The notes under the pieces: generated by a model
What the model was told of the DNA's origin: nothing
Seen by the model: only the letters and a program-made list of their open reading frames with translations
Databases searched by the model: none
Position numbers and translations under genes: made by a program
Source: Galbibacter kalidii
GTDB lineage: Bacteria; Bacteroidota; Bacteroidia; Flavobacteriales; Flavobacteriaceae
Assembly (NCBI RefSeq): GCF_026241135.1
Contig: NZ_JAPFGA010000009.1
Coordinates: forward strand, 1-64,000
Length of the DNA stretch: 64,000 nucleotides
Direction: 5' to 3'
In this document: positions 25,645-35,734 of the stretch, piece by piece
Layout: every line of letters begins with the position of its first letter
Position numbering within the stretch: position 1 is the stretch's first letter

Positions 25645-25879
25645 AATAAAATAAGTGGTGTCACCTAATTCAATGGTAATGAATGCATAATGCTGCTGCT
25701 AAAATAAAAAATTTTATGTTCAAATCTACAAAAATTAACAATAGTTTTTGAAGTGTCCTTTGCTTGCAAATGCTTTATACTGAAAGGATAGGCGTTTTTT
25801 AAGTTGAATAGTCTATTAAAATGATGTGTTTTGTGGAAAATGAAAAGAAAAGCACTTTTTAAAAAAGAGACAGTATTTG

Positions 25880-27136
25880 TTAGTTTGAAATATTGATAGA
25901 AGAGGTGCTTCCTACGCCAATAACACTGTCGTATACATTTCCGAATTCCCTGTAATAAACAAGAACGGTATAGTTGTTTTCAGTTTGCCAATGACTTCCG
26001 CTTACAAAATTGTAGTCCACTTTTCCGTCGTCGCTCACTTTCACAAATTTATAGTTGTAAAACCCTTGTTTTAACAGGATGGCGGCATTCAGTGTTTTTG
26101 TTTCAGGATTGAATTTAAGCAGGTTTTCATCTGTAAATCGATAGTTATTAAACTTGCCATACACATAAATTTTATCAAGACCGATGGTATTATTGTATGG
26201 AAGACTAAAACGGACAAAGGAATAATCGGCTTCGCGATGGTCGTTTTGGTTGGCGCCATCTACCGTGCGGATATAAAAATCGCCATTGATATCGGGATTG
26301 TAGGTGTAGGGTTTGTCGCTTCTTATTTCATTGGTGAATAAATAATGGTTGTATCTATTGGTTAGGTTGACGCGGGCGATGCTGTTGTTGGAAACACGGA
26401 TTTCTTTGGTGTCGAACCAAAAATATTCGTTCCCTCCTTCAAAAGAAGTTTCCTTGTCATATTTATATAGGAGTTGATTTCCCGAAATAAATTGTGGTTT
26501 TATACCATTAATAACATGATTGAAATTACCGTTTTGGATAATGGATGTCTTTACTTCTTGCTGAGGGTTTATCAGATCAAAATCGGCAGTGCTAATCACA
26601 AATTGAATGCGTTGCATTTTATCGATTGCATTTAAATCTCTAGACCGTTTTACAGTCACACCTACATTGACTGCGTTTTTGTACACCACAAATCGTTTGG
26701 AAAAAACAATGTCCCCGGCATTGTCTGTTACGTTCAGGATGTAATTTCCCGTAATGCGAAGCTGTGTTTGTTTGTTGGGCAACCTTAATTGATAATTGGT
26801 ATAAGGCTGAATGGTCGCCAATGAATTGTCGTAATTAGTGATTCGTTGTCCGTCTATTCCTTTCAAATATTGTGATTTTAGCAATTTGGAAGGTGTCCAG
26901 TCAAAATTGCAGTGCTCTATGGTGTAGTAGTAATCTTTTTCATCGGCATAAAGGTCGTCAAAAGAAAGGAAAACAGATTCTCCTAATGTGATAATGGGAA
27001 ATTGATCCCCTTCGGAACTCGATCTGAAAACAATAGACTTGATATTTTCAGGTGGAGCAACCTCTTGTTTACTTTGACCAAATGTGAGTCCGTTTACGAA
27101 CAATAAAAAAGCGAAAACCTTGTAGTGGAAATTCAT
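25880..27136 (-). CDS. DUF5103 protein, type IX secretion system plug-like
   Basis: 418 aa from the ATG at 27136; a TTG one codon earlier is less likely. Signal peptide (FAFLLFVNGLTFGQ), then a long beta-rich chain: SEGDQFPIITLGESVFLSFDDLYADEKDYYYTIEHCNFDWTPS, LPNKQTQLRITGNYILNVTDNAGD, and a C-terminal AMPK-CBM-like part (DKIYVYGKFNNYRFTDENLLKFNPETKTLNAAILLKQGFYNYKFV). These features match DUF5103, the periplasmic plug associated with the SprA translocon of the type IX secretion system. Divergent from the nqr operon. Confidence 0.85.
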   Translation of the reverse strand: MNFHYKVFAFLLFVNGLTFGQSKQEVAPPENIKSIVFRSSSEGDQFPIITLGESVFLSFDDLYADEKDYYYTIEHCNFDWTPSKLLKSQYLKGIDGQRITNYDNSLATIQPYTNYQLRLPNKQTQLRITGNYILNVTDNAGDIVFSKRFVVYKNAVNVGVTVKRSRDLNAIDKMQRIQFVISTADFDLINPQQEVKTSIIQNGNFNHVINGIKPQFISGNQLLYKYDKETSFEGGNEYFWFDTKEIRVSNNSIARVNLTNRYNHYLFTNEIRSDKPYTYNPDINGDFYIRTVDGANQNDHREADYSFVRFSLPYNNTIGLDKIYVYGKFNNYRFTDENLLKFNPETKTLNAAILLKQGFYNYKFVKVSDDGKVDYNFVSGSHWQTENNYTVLVYYREFGNVYDSVIGVGSTSSINISN

Positions 27137-27248
27137 CAAGTGTTAAAAATTTTTGGCTAAAGATAAGCAAAATCCGTGCCTGATGAACAAGAGGGTCTAA
27201 AGCATGGAAAAATATAGGTTTTTATTATGGGAACATTGTTTTAATTAT

Positions 27249-27257
27249 TAAATTTGC
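27249..27257 (+). promoter_or_regulatory. Promoter -7 box for the nqr operon
   Basis: TAAATTTGC, a perfect TAnnTTTGC match 39 nt before nqrA. No convincing -33 element at normal spacing was seen. Confidence 0.5.
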
Positions 27258-27296
27258 ACGAATTTTTGAGTTAACTAATTTCATTAGATAGATAGC

Positions 27297-28640
27297 ATGT
27301 CAAACGACATTAAGATTAGAAAAGGCTTAAATATTAAGCTGAAAGGCGAAGCTGAAAAAATAATTTCTGATGCGCCAAGATCTAAAAACTTCGCTATTAA
27401 GCCCACCGATTTTCATGGTGTTATACCAAAGATGGTTGTCAAGGAAGGCGAATCTGTTAAAGCCGGAGATACTATTTTTTATTCCAAGTACAGTGACAAG
27501 GTGAAGTTTGTTTCTCCTGTAAGCGGTACATTGAAGGAAATAAAAAGAGGTGCCAAACGAAGAATTTTAGAAGTTATTATTGAAGCCGATTCAACCGATA
27601 CTTACAAAGATTTTGGGGCAAAGGATGTTGAAGGGATGTCTGCCGAAGCAATCAAGGAGCATATGCTGGGAAGCGGATGTTGGTCTTTTGTGAAGCAAAG
27701 GCCTTACGATATCATTGCAAATCCGGATGATACTCCAAAAGCAATCTTTATTTCAGGAATGGCAACTGCACCTTTGGCTGCAGATATAGAATTCCTCTTG
27801 GAGAAAAGAAAAGAAGACTTTCAGTTGGGTGTCGATGTAATTTCAAAATTGACTGAAGGAAAGACTCATCTTTCCGTAGATAAAAGGTCTGCATCTTTTT
27901 TAACCGATACAAAAGGAGTAGAGCTTCACAAAGTTTCAGGGCCGCATCCGGCAGGAAACGTAGGAGTTCAGATTCACCATATCGATCCTGTTAATGCAGG
28001 TGAACGTGTTTGGGTGATCAATCCGGAAGATGTTGCGATTATTGGATCGCTTTTTAAAACCGGGAAATTTGATGCCACACGTGTTGTAGCCGTAGTAGGA
28101 ACAGAGGCGCCCAAAGCACAATATTTCAGGTTGAAGCTTGGAACCGATGTAAAAGATGTTATCGGAGAAGTATCCACAGATGTTCGTATTATCAGTGGCG
28201 ATGTGCTTACCGGAGATAATATAGGTCATGATGGTTTTCTAGGTTTTTATCACAATACCATTTCATTGATTCCTGAAGGGAATACATATAGAATGCTTGG
28301 ATGGTTGCCTTTTAAAGACAATAATATCCCGAGTATGTCCAAAACATCATTGTCTTGGTTATTCCCCGATAAAAAATACAAGGTCGATACCAACTTGAAC
28401 GGTGAGGAGAGAGCCTTGGTTGTTACAGGCGAAATGGAGAAAGTGATGCCAATGGATATATACCCTATGCAACTTCTAAAAGAGTGTATGGTGCAAAACA
28501 TAGAAAAAATGGAAAACTTGGGGATTTACGAAGTAGCTCCCGAAGATTTTGCGTTGGTAGACTATGTGAATACCTCAAAAGTGGAAGCGCAAGCAATCGT
28601 AAGAGAGGCATTGGATATAATGATTAAAGAAGTTGGTTAA
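27297..28640 (+). CDS. nqrA: Na+-translocating NADH:quinone reductase subunit A
   Basis: 447 aa. Peripheral cytoplasmic subunit of the sodium-pumping NADH dehydrogenase, thought to contribute to quinone binding. Typical opening IKIRKGLNIKLKGEAEKIISDAPRSKNFAIKPTDFHGVIPKMVVKEGESVKAGDTIFYSKYSD (a lipoyl/RnfC-like hammerhead), then KQRPYDIIANPDDTPKAIFISGMATAPLA and GPHPAGNVGVQIHHIDPVNAGERVWVINPEDV. First gene of the compact nqrABCDEF operon; 11 bp to nqrB. Confidence 0.97.
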   Translation: MSNDIKIRKGLNIKLKGEAEKIISDAPRSKNFAIKPTDFHGVIPKMVVKEGESVKAGDTIFYSKYSDKVKFVSPVSGTLKEIKRGAKRRILEVIIEADSTDTYKDFGAKDVEGMSAEAIKEHMLGSGCWSFVKQRPYDIIANPDDTPKAIFISGMATAPLAADIEFLLEKRKEDFQLGVDVISKLTEGKTHLSVDKRSASFLTDTKGVELHKVSGPHPAGNVGVQIHHIDPVNAGERVWVINPEDVAIIGSLFKTGKFDATRVVAVVGTEAPKAQYFRLKLGTDVKDVIGEVSTDVRIISGDVLTGDNIGHDGFLGFYHNTISLIPEGNTYRMLGWLPFKDNNIPSMSKTSLSWLFPDKKYKVDTNLNGEERALVVTGEMEKVMPMDIYPMQLLKECMVQNIEKMENLGIYEVAPEDFALVDYVNTSKVEAQAIVREALDIMIKEVG

Positions 28641-28651
28641 AAAAATAAGAT

Positions 28652-29809
28652 ATGAGCTCTTTAAGAAAAAAAATAGATCAACTAAAGAAACCTTTTAATA
28701 AAGGGGAAAAGTTGGAGAAATTTGCTCCTGCATTCAACGCATTTGATACTTTTTTGTTTGTTCCTAACCATACAACCAAAAAAGGAGCGCACATTCGCGA
28801 TGCGGTAGATTTAAAAAGGACCATGATCACTGTGGTGATCGCTTTGTTACCGGCTTTGATTTATGGTATTTACAACGCAGGTTATCAGCATTTATCCCAA
28901 TTAGGGGAAGCGTTTACAACTATGGATGCTTTTGCACATGGTGCGTGGAAAGTGTTGCCAATGGTAGCTGTTTCCTATATCGTGGGATTGGGAGTAGAAT
29001 TCATTTTTGCAATATACAGAGGACATGAAGTAAATGAAGGATTTCTGGTAACAGGATTGCTGATTCCGATGATTATGCCTGTTGATATCCCATTGTGGAT
29101 GGTAGCTGTATCGGTTGCTTTTGCGGTACTTATCGGAAAAGAAGCCTTCGGTGGAACAGGAATGAACATTTTAAACCCGGCCTTGACAGCAAGGGCATTT
29201 GCGTTCTTTGCTTATCCAACATATATGTCGGGGAACAAAGTATGGGTTTCTGATGCTTCAACAGTAGATGCTGTTTCGGGTGAAACCATTTTAGGAACAC
29301 TGGCAGCAGGTAAGGAAGTGGCTTATGATAGCTGGACGATGTTCTCCGGAGCTATTCCGGGATCTATTGCAGAAACTTCTACGTTATGGATATTAGTAGG
29401 AGCTGCAATTTTGATCTTGACAGGTGTAGGAAGCTGGAGAATTATGGCTGGTGGACTTATTGGAGGAGCTTTTATGGCCTTCTTGTTCAATTTATGGGGA
29501 GCAAACAGTTTGATGACTTTCCCTTGGATAGAACAACTGTTGGTGGGAGGTTTTGCATTCGGATTGGTATTTATGGCCACCGACCCAGTTTCTGCAGCAC
29601 AGACCTTGAAAGGAAAATGGATCTACGGAATTTTGATAGGGATATTCAGTATTATGATTCGAGTATTTAACCCGGCTTATCCTGAAGGAGTGATGCTCGC
29701 TATTTTATTGATGAATGTTTTTGCTCCTACGATCGATCATTATGTGATCCAGGCAAATGTGAAAAGAAGAAAGAAACGTTTATCTGCCACAACGGCTAAA
29801 TCAGTTTAA
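28652..29809 (+). CDS. nqrB: Na+-translocating NADH:quinone reductase subunit B
   Basis: 385 aa integral membrane subunit; carries covalent FMN and riboflavin and forms part of the Na+ path. About nine to ten hydrophobic segments; family block GKEAFGGTGMNILNPALTARAFAFFAYPTYMSG. The FMN attachment Thr of characterised NqrB lies in a D-x-x-S-G-A-T motif; here the site reads DAVSGET (Thr212), with Glu in place of the usual Ala. ApbE, the flavin transferase, is encoded nearby at 35715. 2 bp to nqrC. Confidence 0.96.
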   Translation: MSSLRKKIDQLKKPFNKGEKLEKFAPAFNAFDTFLFVPNHTTKKGAHIRDAVDLKRTMITVVIALLPALIYGIYNAGYQHLSQLGEAFTTMDAFAHGAWKVLPMVAVSYIVGLGVEFIFAIYRGHEVNEGFLVTGLLIPMIMPVDIPLWMVAVSVAFAVLIGKEAFGGTGMNILNPALTARAFAFFAYPTYMSGNKVWVSDASTVDAVSGETILGTLAAGKEVAYDSWTMFSGAIPGSIAETSTLWILVGAAILILTGVGSWRIMAGGLIGGAFMAFLFNLWGANSLMTFPWIEQLLVGGFAFGLVFMATDPVSAAQTLKGKWIYGILIGIFSIMIRVFNPAYPEGVMLAILLMNVFAPTIDHYVIQANVKRRKKRLSATTAKSV

Positions 29810-29811
29810 TT

Positions 29812-30537
29812 ATGAACAGAGATAGTAACGCATATACATTTATTTTCGCTGCCATTATGGTAGTTATTGTTGCAACGACCTTGGCCTTTGCAGCAACATC
29901 ATTGAAGCCTAGGCAAGATGAGAATGTAAGAATTGAAAAAATGCAAAATATTCTGTCGACCATAGGGATTGAAGCTTCAAAAGAGGAAGCACAAGAAACC
30001 TATGAGAAGTATATCACAGAAGAACTTGCATTAGATAATAATGGTGAGATAGTGGTAGAAGGAGAAGAAGCCTTTAAGATAGACCTTGCCAAAGAAGTGA
30101 AAAAAGACGAAGAGCAACAACGGTTTCCGTTGTATGTCGCTGATATAGAAGGAAAAAAATATTATGTAATTCCGCTTCGCGGAGCTGGACTTTGGGATGC
30201 TATTTGGGGATATATCGCTTTGGAAAATGATGTGAGTACCGTTAAGGGTGCTGTTTTTGATCACAAAGGAGAGACTCCTGGGCTTGGTGCTGAAATTACA
30301 CAAGCTTGGTTCCAAGAGCGATTTGAAAATGAAAAGATATATGATACTTCCGGAAACTTTGTGGGTGTAACCGTTCAGAAAGGATATTCCGGAGGTAATG
30401 ATAAGGATGACAATGCCGTAGATGCCATTTCCGGAGCTACAATTACCGGTGACGGTGTAACGGCAATGATTAAAGATAGGTTGGAATATTACCTGTCATA
30501 CCTTAAGGAACAAAATTCTAAAGTCGCTTTAAAATAA
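29812..30537 (+). CDS. nqrC: Na+-translocating NADH:quinone reductase subunit C
   Basis: 241 aa. One N-terminal membrane helix ([24 protein letters not shown]) and a periplasmic FMN-binding domain. The flavinylation motif is canonical: [10 protein letters not shown], with Thr210 as the expected covalent FMN site. Other family blocks: [19 protein letters not shown] and [13 protein letters not shown]. Receives electrons from NqrD/E and passes them to NqrB. 4 bp to nqrD. Confidence 0.97.
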   Translation: MNRDSNAYTFIFAAIMVVIVATTLAFAATSLKPRQDENVRIEKMQNILSTIGIEASKEEAQETYEKYITEELALDNNGEIVVEGEEAFKIDLAKEVKKDEEQQRFPLYVADIEGKKYYVIPLRGAGLWDAIWGYIALENDVSTVKGAVFDHKGETPGLGAEITQAWFQERFENEKIYDTSGNFVGVTVQKGYSGGNDKDDNAVDAISGATITGDGVTAMIKDRLEYYLSYLKEQNSKVALK

Positions 30538-30541
30538 AAAT

Positions 30542-31267
30542 ATGATGGCTGATACTAAAAATAAAAAAGAGAAATCACCGGTAGTACTTTTTGTTGCTGA
30601 AGAAAAAGAACCGCTTTTCTCTAAGAAGAACAGAAAGTTATTATCAGATCCTTTAGACGATAACAATCCGATTACAGTTCAGGTGTTGGGGATTTGCTCG
30701 GCGCTGGCTATTACGGTGCAGCTCAAACCGTCCATCGTGATGGCTATTGCAGTAATTGTTGTTATGGCATGTAGTAACGTGATTGTGTCTTTATTAAGAA
30801 ACTTGATACCCAATCGAATCAGGATTATCGTTCAGTTGGTGGTTGTAGCCTCCTTGGTAATTTTGGTGAATGAGGTATTAAAGGCTTTTGCCTATGATGT
30901 CAGTAAGGAACTGTCTGTCTTTGTAGGGCTTATCATTACCAACTGTATTGTGATGGGACGTCTGGAAGCCTTTGCTTTGGGTAACGGACCATGGAAATCG
31001 TTCTTGGACGGTATAGGGAATGCCGCCGGATATGGTTTGATACTTGTGATTGTGGCTTTTTTCCGTGAATTGCTCGGATCCGGAAAATTATTCGGTTTTG
31101 AAGTACTGGGACACAAAGGTGCAACGCTGGCAGAATCTACTGGATTGTACGCACTTGGATATGAAAACAACGGATTGATGCTGTTGTCGCCTGCCGCATT
31201 GTTGGTAGTAGGTGTGATTATTTGGGTACAACGTTCAAGAAACAGACAACTAATAGAAAAACATTAA
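30542..31267 (+). CDS. nqrD: Na+-translocating NADH:quinone reductase subunit D
   Basis: 241 aa with six hydrophobic segments; NqrD pairs with NqrE and binds an intramembrane iron centre. Family blocks [65 protein letters not shown] (with the conserved Cys in TNC) and [12 protein letters not shown]. The extra N-terminus ([22 protein letters not shown]) is longer than in Vibrio. Two successive ATGs at 30542 and 30545 are both possible starts. Confidence 0.96.
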   Translation: MMADTKNKKEKSPVVLFVAEEKEPLFSKKNRKLLSDPLDDNNPITVQVLGICSALAITVQLKPSIVMAIAVIVVMACSNVIVSLLRNLIPNRIRIIVQLVVVASLVILVNEVLKAFAYDVSKELSVFVGLIITNCIVMGRLEAFALGNGPWKSFLDGIGNAAGYGLILVIVAFFRELLGSGKLFGFEVLGHKGATLAESTGLYALGYENNGLMLLSPAALLVVGVIIWVQRSRNRQLIEKH

Positions 31268-31294
31268 GCATTACGCTTATCAAAATATATTAAG

Positions 31295-31909
31295 ATGGAC
31301 TACGTAAACCTTTTTGTTAAGAGTATTTTTATAGAGAACATGATCTTTGCTTATTTCCTAGGGATGTGTTCGTACCTTGCGGTTTCTAAAACCGTAAAAA
31401 CTGCAGTGGGATTGGGAGCTGCTGTTATTTTTGTATTGAGTATAACGGTTCCTATCAACTTCTTGTTGGATAACTATTTGTTGAAACCGGGAGCTTTATC
31501 TTGGTTAGGGGAAGAATATGCCAGTATGGACTTGAGTTTCTTGAGTTTTATCATGTTTATTGCGGTGATCGCTTCCATGGTACAACTGGTTGAGATGATT
31601 GTAGAGCGATTTGCACCGGCACTTTATGGAGCACTTGGGATTTTCTTGCCACTTATCGCTGTAAACTGTGCGATATTAGGCGGCTCTTTGTTTATGCAGC
31701 AAAAAGATTTTGGTGATGTTTCTGAAGCGCTCACTTATGGATTAGGTTCCGGAGTAGGTTGGTTCTTGGCTATTTTGGCCATTGCTGCCATCAGGGAAAA
31801 AATTGCTTATTCAAATGTTCCCGCTCCATTGCGAGGCTTGGGAATTACGTTCATTATAACAGGACTTATGGCGCTTGGATTCATGAGTTTTATGGGTATT
31901 AAATTATAA
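31295..31909 (+). CDS. nqrE: Na+-translocating NADH:quinone reductase subunit E
   Basis: 204 aa, six hydrophobic segments, inverted-topology partner of NqrD. Seen: [41 protein letters not shown] (conserved Cys in GMCSYLAVS), [38 protein letters not shown] (second Cys in VNC) and [30 protein letters not shown]. The two Cys provide the iron ligands with those of NqrD. Confidence 0.97.
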   Translation: MDYVNLFVKSIFIENMIFAYFLGMCSYLAVSKTVKTAVGLGAAVIFVLSITVPINFLLDNYLLKPGALSWLGEEYASMDLSFLSFIMFIAVIASMVQLVEMIVERFAPALYGALGIFLPLIAVNCAILGGSLFMQQKDFGDVSEALTYGLGSGVGWFLAILAIAAIREKIAYSNVPAPLRGLGITFIITGLMALGFMSFMGIKL

Positions 31910-31931
31910 ATCTTATTATTAGTAAAAGCAT

Positions 31932-33224
31932 ATGGATTATTCAGTAATCGTAGCGAGTTTAGTTGTCTTTCTATCATTAATTCTTGTTTTGGTAGTCATA
32001 CTTTTATTGGCTAAAGCTAAACTTTTGCCTTCCGGTCCTGTAACCTTAATGATTAACGGAGAAAAAGATGTAGAAGTTTCTTCAGGGGGAACCTTGCTTT
32101 CTACCTTGGGAAACAATAAAATATTCTTGCCATCAGCTTGTGGTGGTGGTGGAACCTGTATTCAGTGTAAATGTGTTGTCAAAGAAGGAGGTGGAGAAAT
32201 TTTGCCTACGGAAGCACCACACTTTACCCGTAAAGAAGTAGCCGAAGGTTGGCGACTTGGATGTCAGGTGAAAGTAAAACAAGATATGGTGATCCAAGTA
32301 CCTGAAGAGGTATTCGGGATCAAAAAATGGGAAGCTGAAGTGGTTCGTAACTGGAACGTGGCCTCTTTTATCAAAGAATTTGTAGTGCGTATCCCTGAAG
32401 ATATGAATTATAAAGCGGGTGGATATATTCAGATTGAGATCCCACCTTGCGAGATCAAATATGAAGATTTCGATATTTCAGCTCACCCTGAAGAACACGA
32501 TGATCCGAATAAATTCCAATTGGAATGGGATAAATTCAACTTGTGGCCGTTGGTAATGAAAAATAGTGAGACTGTAGAAAGAGCATACTCCATGGCTTCT
32601 TACCCTGCGGAAGGGAGGGATATTATGTTGAACGTTCGTGTTGCTACTCCACCATGGGATAGAAATAAAAACGGATGGATGGAAGTGAATCCAGGGATTG
32701 CTTCTTCCTATATTTTCTCAAGAAAACCAGGAGATAAGGTGGTTATTTCAGGACCTTATGGTGAGTTCTTTATCAACCACAGTGAAGCAGAAATGCTTTA
32801 TGTAGGTGGTGGAGCAGGAATGGCACCGATGCGTTCGCACCTTTACCACTTGTTCAAAACCCTTAAAACGGGAAGAAAAGTGACTTATTGGTATGGTGGA
32901 CGTTCTAAGCGTGAACTTTTCTATATGGAACACTTTAGGGAACTGGAACGCGATTTCCCTAACTTTAAGTTCTATATCGCACTTTCTGAACCTTTAGAAG
33001 AAGATAACTGGAAAGTGAAAGACGGACTTGATGGGGAAGGTGATGGTTTTGTTGGATTTGTTCATCAAGTGGTGATCGATAACTATCTGAACCACCACGA
33101 AGCTCCGGAAGACATAGAGTTCTATTTCTGTGGACCACCGTTGATGAACAAAGCCGTTGAAAAAATGTGTGACGACTTTGGTGTCCCACCGGAAAATGTT
33201 CGTTTCGACGACTTTGGAGGATAA
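31932..33224 (+). CDS. nqrF: Na+-translocating NADH:quinone reductase subunit F
   Basis: 430 aa, the NADH-oxidising entry subunit. N-terminal membrane helix ([22 protein letters not shown]), a plant-type 2Fe-2S domain with [14 protein letters not shown] and a later Cys in LGCQV, then FAD- and NADH-binding modules ([43 protein letters not shown]). Closes the nqr operon and is followed by a strong terminator. No NqrM-type Cys-rich small gene lies adjacent. Confidence 0.97.
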   Translation: MDYSVIVASLVVFLSLILVLVVILLLAKAKLLPSGPVTLMINGEKDVEVSSGGTLLSTLGNNKIFLPSACGGGGTCIQCKCVVKEGGGEILPTEAPHFTRKEVAEGWRLGCQVKVKQDMVIQVPEEVFGIKKWEAEVVRNWNVASFIKEFVVRIPEDMNYKAGGYIQIEIPPCEIKYEDFDISAHPEEHDDPNKFQLEWDKFNLWPLVMKNSETVERAYSMASYPAEGRDIMLNVRVATPPWDRNKNGWMEVNPGIASSYIFSRKPGDKVVISGPYGEFFINHSEAEMLYVGGGAGMAPMRSHLYHLFKTLKTGRKVTYWYGGRSKRELFYMEHFRELERDFPNFKFYIALSEPLEEDNWKVKDGLDGEGDGFVGFVHQVVIDNYLNHHEAPEDIEFYFCGPPLMNKAVEKMCDDFGVPPENVRFDDFGG

Positions 33225-33252
33225 GAACTAAATCAGTTTTTATAATATATTT

Positions 33253-33285
33253 AGACCTGTCAGGTTTCCAAAACCTGACAGGTCT
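33253..33285. terminator. nqr operon terminator (33-bp palindrome)
   Basis: AGACCTGTCAGGTTT/AAACCTGACAGGTCT, perfect 15-bp arms and 3-nt loop, followed by TTTT. The same architecture occurs at 55494-55526 with changed but still paired arm bases. Confidence 0.75.
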
Positions 33286-33334
33286 TTTACTTTTATTATT
33301 CCCCTCCCTTGAGGGAGGGGTTAGGGCTGGGCTT

Positions 33335-35164
33335 CTATTTCGATGCTTCTTCTGAAGGACTATGACTATAACTTTCCATCAGCCGTACAAATTCTGCCCT
33401 GTAACCTTCATCATCCTTTCCCTTGTTTTTTTGAGTCAAGTTGATGATCTTTTTTTTTGTAGCATCGTTTAAATATTCAGAACCTCTTAAATACATACCC
33501 CACATGGCTACAGCTGCAGCAAAATTAAAATCAGAAGAGGTTATGTTTTGTTTGTCTTTTACTGCATGAACAATTTCTTTGCTTTTGTCGCCATTAGGTT
33601 TTTTATATCGGAACCGCACCGTGAGGAGTTCGTTATTAAACTGCTCCGAAGCTTGTGTTTTTGTGTATTTCAAAGAATCGATTTCCTTGAGGTATTTACT
33701 ATCAATCCCGGTGGGAATAAGTTCGTAGAGCGCAGTAACTGTATGTCCGCTCCCTAATTCCCCGGCGTCTTTGGTATCGTCTTTAAAATCTTCATCGTTC
33801 AACAGGCGGTTTTCATAACCGATTAATCTATATGCCTGTATTTTTTCGGGATTGAATTCCACTTGGATCTTCACATCTTTGGCGATGGTATACAGCGTTC
33901 CACCAAATTCTGTTCCTAAAACACGTTGTGCTTCCTGCATGGTGTCGATATAGGCGTGATTTCCATTTCCTTTATCGGCCAGGGTTTCCAGTTTTGAATC
34001 TTTGTAATTTCCCATACCAAAACCTAAGCAAGTGAGAAATACACCACTTTTACGTTTCTCTTCGATCAGGTCTTCCATTTCGGAGTCGCTGGAGAGACCA
34101 ACATTAAAATCGCCGTCTGTGGCCAGAATAACCCTGTTGTTTCCATTTTTTTTGAAATGCTCCTGAGCCGTTTCATAGGCAAGTTGCAATCCGGCACTTC
34201 CGGCAGTAGAACCACCGGCTTGTAAATTGCCTAAGGCTTCCAGAATCTTGTTCTTGTGTTTTCCTGAAGTTGGGGGCAACACCAAACCGGCTGCTCCGGC
34301 ATAGACAACGATGGAAACTTTGTCTTTTGCGCGTAGTTGGTTGACCAGCAGTTTGAATGCTGATTTTAACAGCGGAAGCTTATTTTGGGCTCGCATCGAA
34401 CCGGAAACATCGATCAAAAACACCAAATTGGATGCCGGAATATTGTCCAAAGGAACTTCTTTCCCCTGTAATCCTATTTTGATCAACTCATGTTTATCAT
34501 TCCACGGAGTTTTGTTTAATGTGGTTGTTATGGAAAAAGGGTGCTCGTCTTTTGGCTGCGGATAATCATATTTGAAATAGTTGATCAGTTCTTCGATCTT
34601 AATAGCATCTTTGGGGATCTTTTCCCCGTTGTTGATCATTCTTCTCATATTACTATACGAGGCTTTATCAACATCGATGGAAAAGGTAGAAAGCGGTTTG
34701 TAATTCACTTGATGAAAACTGTTTTCATCAATTCCTGCATATGATTCTGTGTTCTTCGGAATGGGATAAGGATGATGGGGCGGTATAATCCCGGGATGCC
34801 GTTTTTGGGCATAACCGATAACCTCCTTGGATATCTGGACACCATTAGCCACAATGACTTCTTCTAGTGCGTTTGAATCGGGCTTTAAAGCCACATTGAT
34901 GGTTTTGTCCGAAGCTTTTATTTTGACTTCCTTTGTCTTCATTCCGACAAAAGAAAAAACAAGGATATCCCCTGTTTGAGCCTTGATGCTGTAGAAACCG
35001 TCAAAATTGGTTGTAGTGGTAGTTTTTGTGTTTTTTAAAGCTATGTTAACTCCCGGAAGACCATTGCCATCTTCGGCACTGGTTACTTGTCCGCTAATGG
35101 TTCTTGTTTGAGCGTTTAAAGCGAAACTAAGGGTCGCTAATAGAAAAAAAATATGGATCTTCAT
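33335..35164 (-). CDS. VWA-domain surface protein with CarboxypepD_reg-like domain (YfbK type)
   Basis: 609 aa. Signal peptide (FFLLATLSFALNAQ), then a carboxypeptidase-regulatory-like beta domain (ISGQVTSAEDGNGLPGVNIALKNTKTTTTTNFDGFYSI, about 24-100), a von Willebrand N-terminal segment (ASYSNMRRMINNGEKIPKDAIKIEELINYFKYDYP), a VWA domain with an intact MIDAS (FLIDVSGSMRAQ, about 245-260; ILATDGDFNVG) and a C-terminal DUF3520-like region. Same layout as E. coli YfbK. Function unknown, likely metal-dependent protein binding in the periplasm or on the surface. Convergent with nqrF. Confidence 0.9.
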   Translation of the reverse strand: MKIHIFFLLATLSFALNAQTRTISGQVTSAEDGNGLPGVNIALKNTKTTTTTNFDGFYSIKAQTGDILVFSFVGMKTKEVKIKASDKTINVALKPDSNALEEVIVANGVQISKEVIGYAQKRHPGIIPPHHPYPIPKNTESYAGIDENSFHQVNYKPLSTFSIDVDKASYSNMRRMINNGEKIPKDAIKIEELINYFKYDYPQPKDEHPFSITTTLNKTPWNDKHELIKIGLQGKEVPLDNIPASNLVFLIDVSGSMRAQNKLPLLKSAFKLLVNQLRAKDKVSIVVYAGAAGLVLPPTSGKHKNKILEALGNLQAGGSTAGSAGLQLAYETAQEHFKKNGNNRVILATDGDFNVGLSSDSEMEDLIEEKRKSGVFLTCLGFGMGNYKDSKLETLADKGNGNHAYIDTMQEAQRVLGTEFGGTLYTIAKDVKIQVEFNPEKIQAYRLIGYENRLLNDEDFKDDTKDAGELGSGHTVTALYELIPTGIDSKYLKEIDSLKYTKTQASEQFNNELLTVRFRYKKPNGDKSKEIVHAVKDKQNITSSDFNFAAAVAMWGMYLRGSEYLNDATKKKIINLTQKNKGKDDEGYRAEFVRLMESYSHSPSEEASK

Positions 35165-35291
35165 AAGGTGGTGATTTATAGTTTTTTATAATGAAACAAT
35201 TTTTATGCCAATCTTTGTGATGTATAATTACAGTTTATCTTTAAAATAGCAACGGTTGACCTTTTGTAGGTTATCTTCAGAAAGATTTATG

Positions 35292-35299
35292 TATTTTTG
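35292..35299 (+). promoter_or_regulatory. Promoter -7 box for the small gene-apbE pair
   Basis: TATTTTTG, a perfect TAnnTTTG match. A possible TTG start at 35297 lies inside it, which argues that translation starts downstream, at 35375. Confidence 0.5.
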
Positions 35300-35374
35300 T
35301 GCCTTAAAATTGAACCAACTTCATTTATGGTTCAGCTTTCGAAAATGGATAGATCAACAGTACATTTAAAAACA

Positions 35375-35734
35375 ATGTCACAAGAATTTACCGAACAAGA
35401 ACTTCACAATATGGCCATGAATGTGGTAGGGGAAGACCTGGAGAAGAGAGGGTTTGAGTTTATGTCGGTGAACAGTCAGTTGAAAAAAGATCCGCAATTT
35501 GTATGCTTAAAAGACAAAAAACTGCATTTTGTTGTTGTAAAAGCAGTTTTATATCCTCAAAACCCCGAAACCTATAATGTTACCTATATGGAAACGGTCA
35601 AAGAACACGCTTTGAAATTTGAAGCCAGAACGTATTATGCAGGTGTGGGAATAGCCAATGCAAAAAATTATGAATCCCCGGTTGTAAAAGGAGAAAAATA
35701 TATTGTCAATTATAATGGTATTATCGAAATTTAA
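35375..35734 (+). CDS. Conserved small protein next to apbE (often labelled Nqr subunit F-like)
   Basis: 119 aa from the ATG at 35375. It is soluble and shows no Fe-S or flavin motif, so it is not NqrF, although similar short proteins are sometimes given that name. The pattern RGFEFMSVNSQLKKDPQFVCLKDKKLHFVVVKAVLYP followed by an alpha-helical block could be a restriction-endonuclease-like fold without obvious catalytic residues (inference). Its 3' end overlaps the apbE start by 20 bp, and it sits two genes from nqrF, suggesting a role with ApbE or Nqr flavinylation. Confidence 0.75.
   Translation: MSQEFTEQELHNMAMNVVGEDLEKRGFEFMSVNSQLKKDPQFVCLKDKKLHFVVVKAVLYPQNPETYNVTYMETVKEHALKFEARTYYAGVGIANAKNYESPVVKGEKYIVNYNGIIEI

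Noticed and set aside
31932-33224. nqr genes as an Rnf operon
   Set aside because: Order A-F, a 2Fe-2S domain with fused FAD/NADH module in NqrF, and absence of RnfB/RnfC-type ferredoxin repeats identify Na+-NQR.
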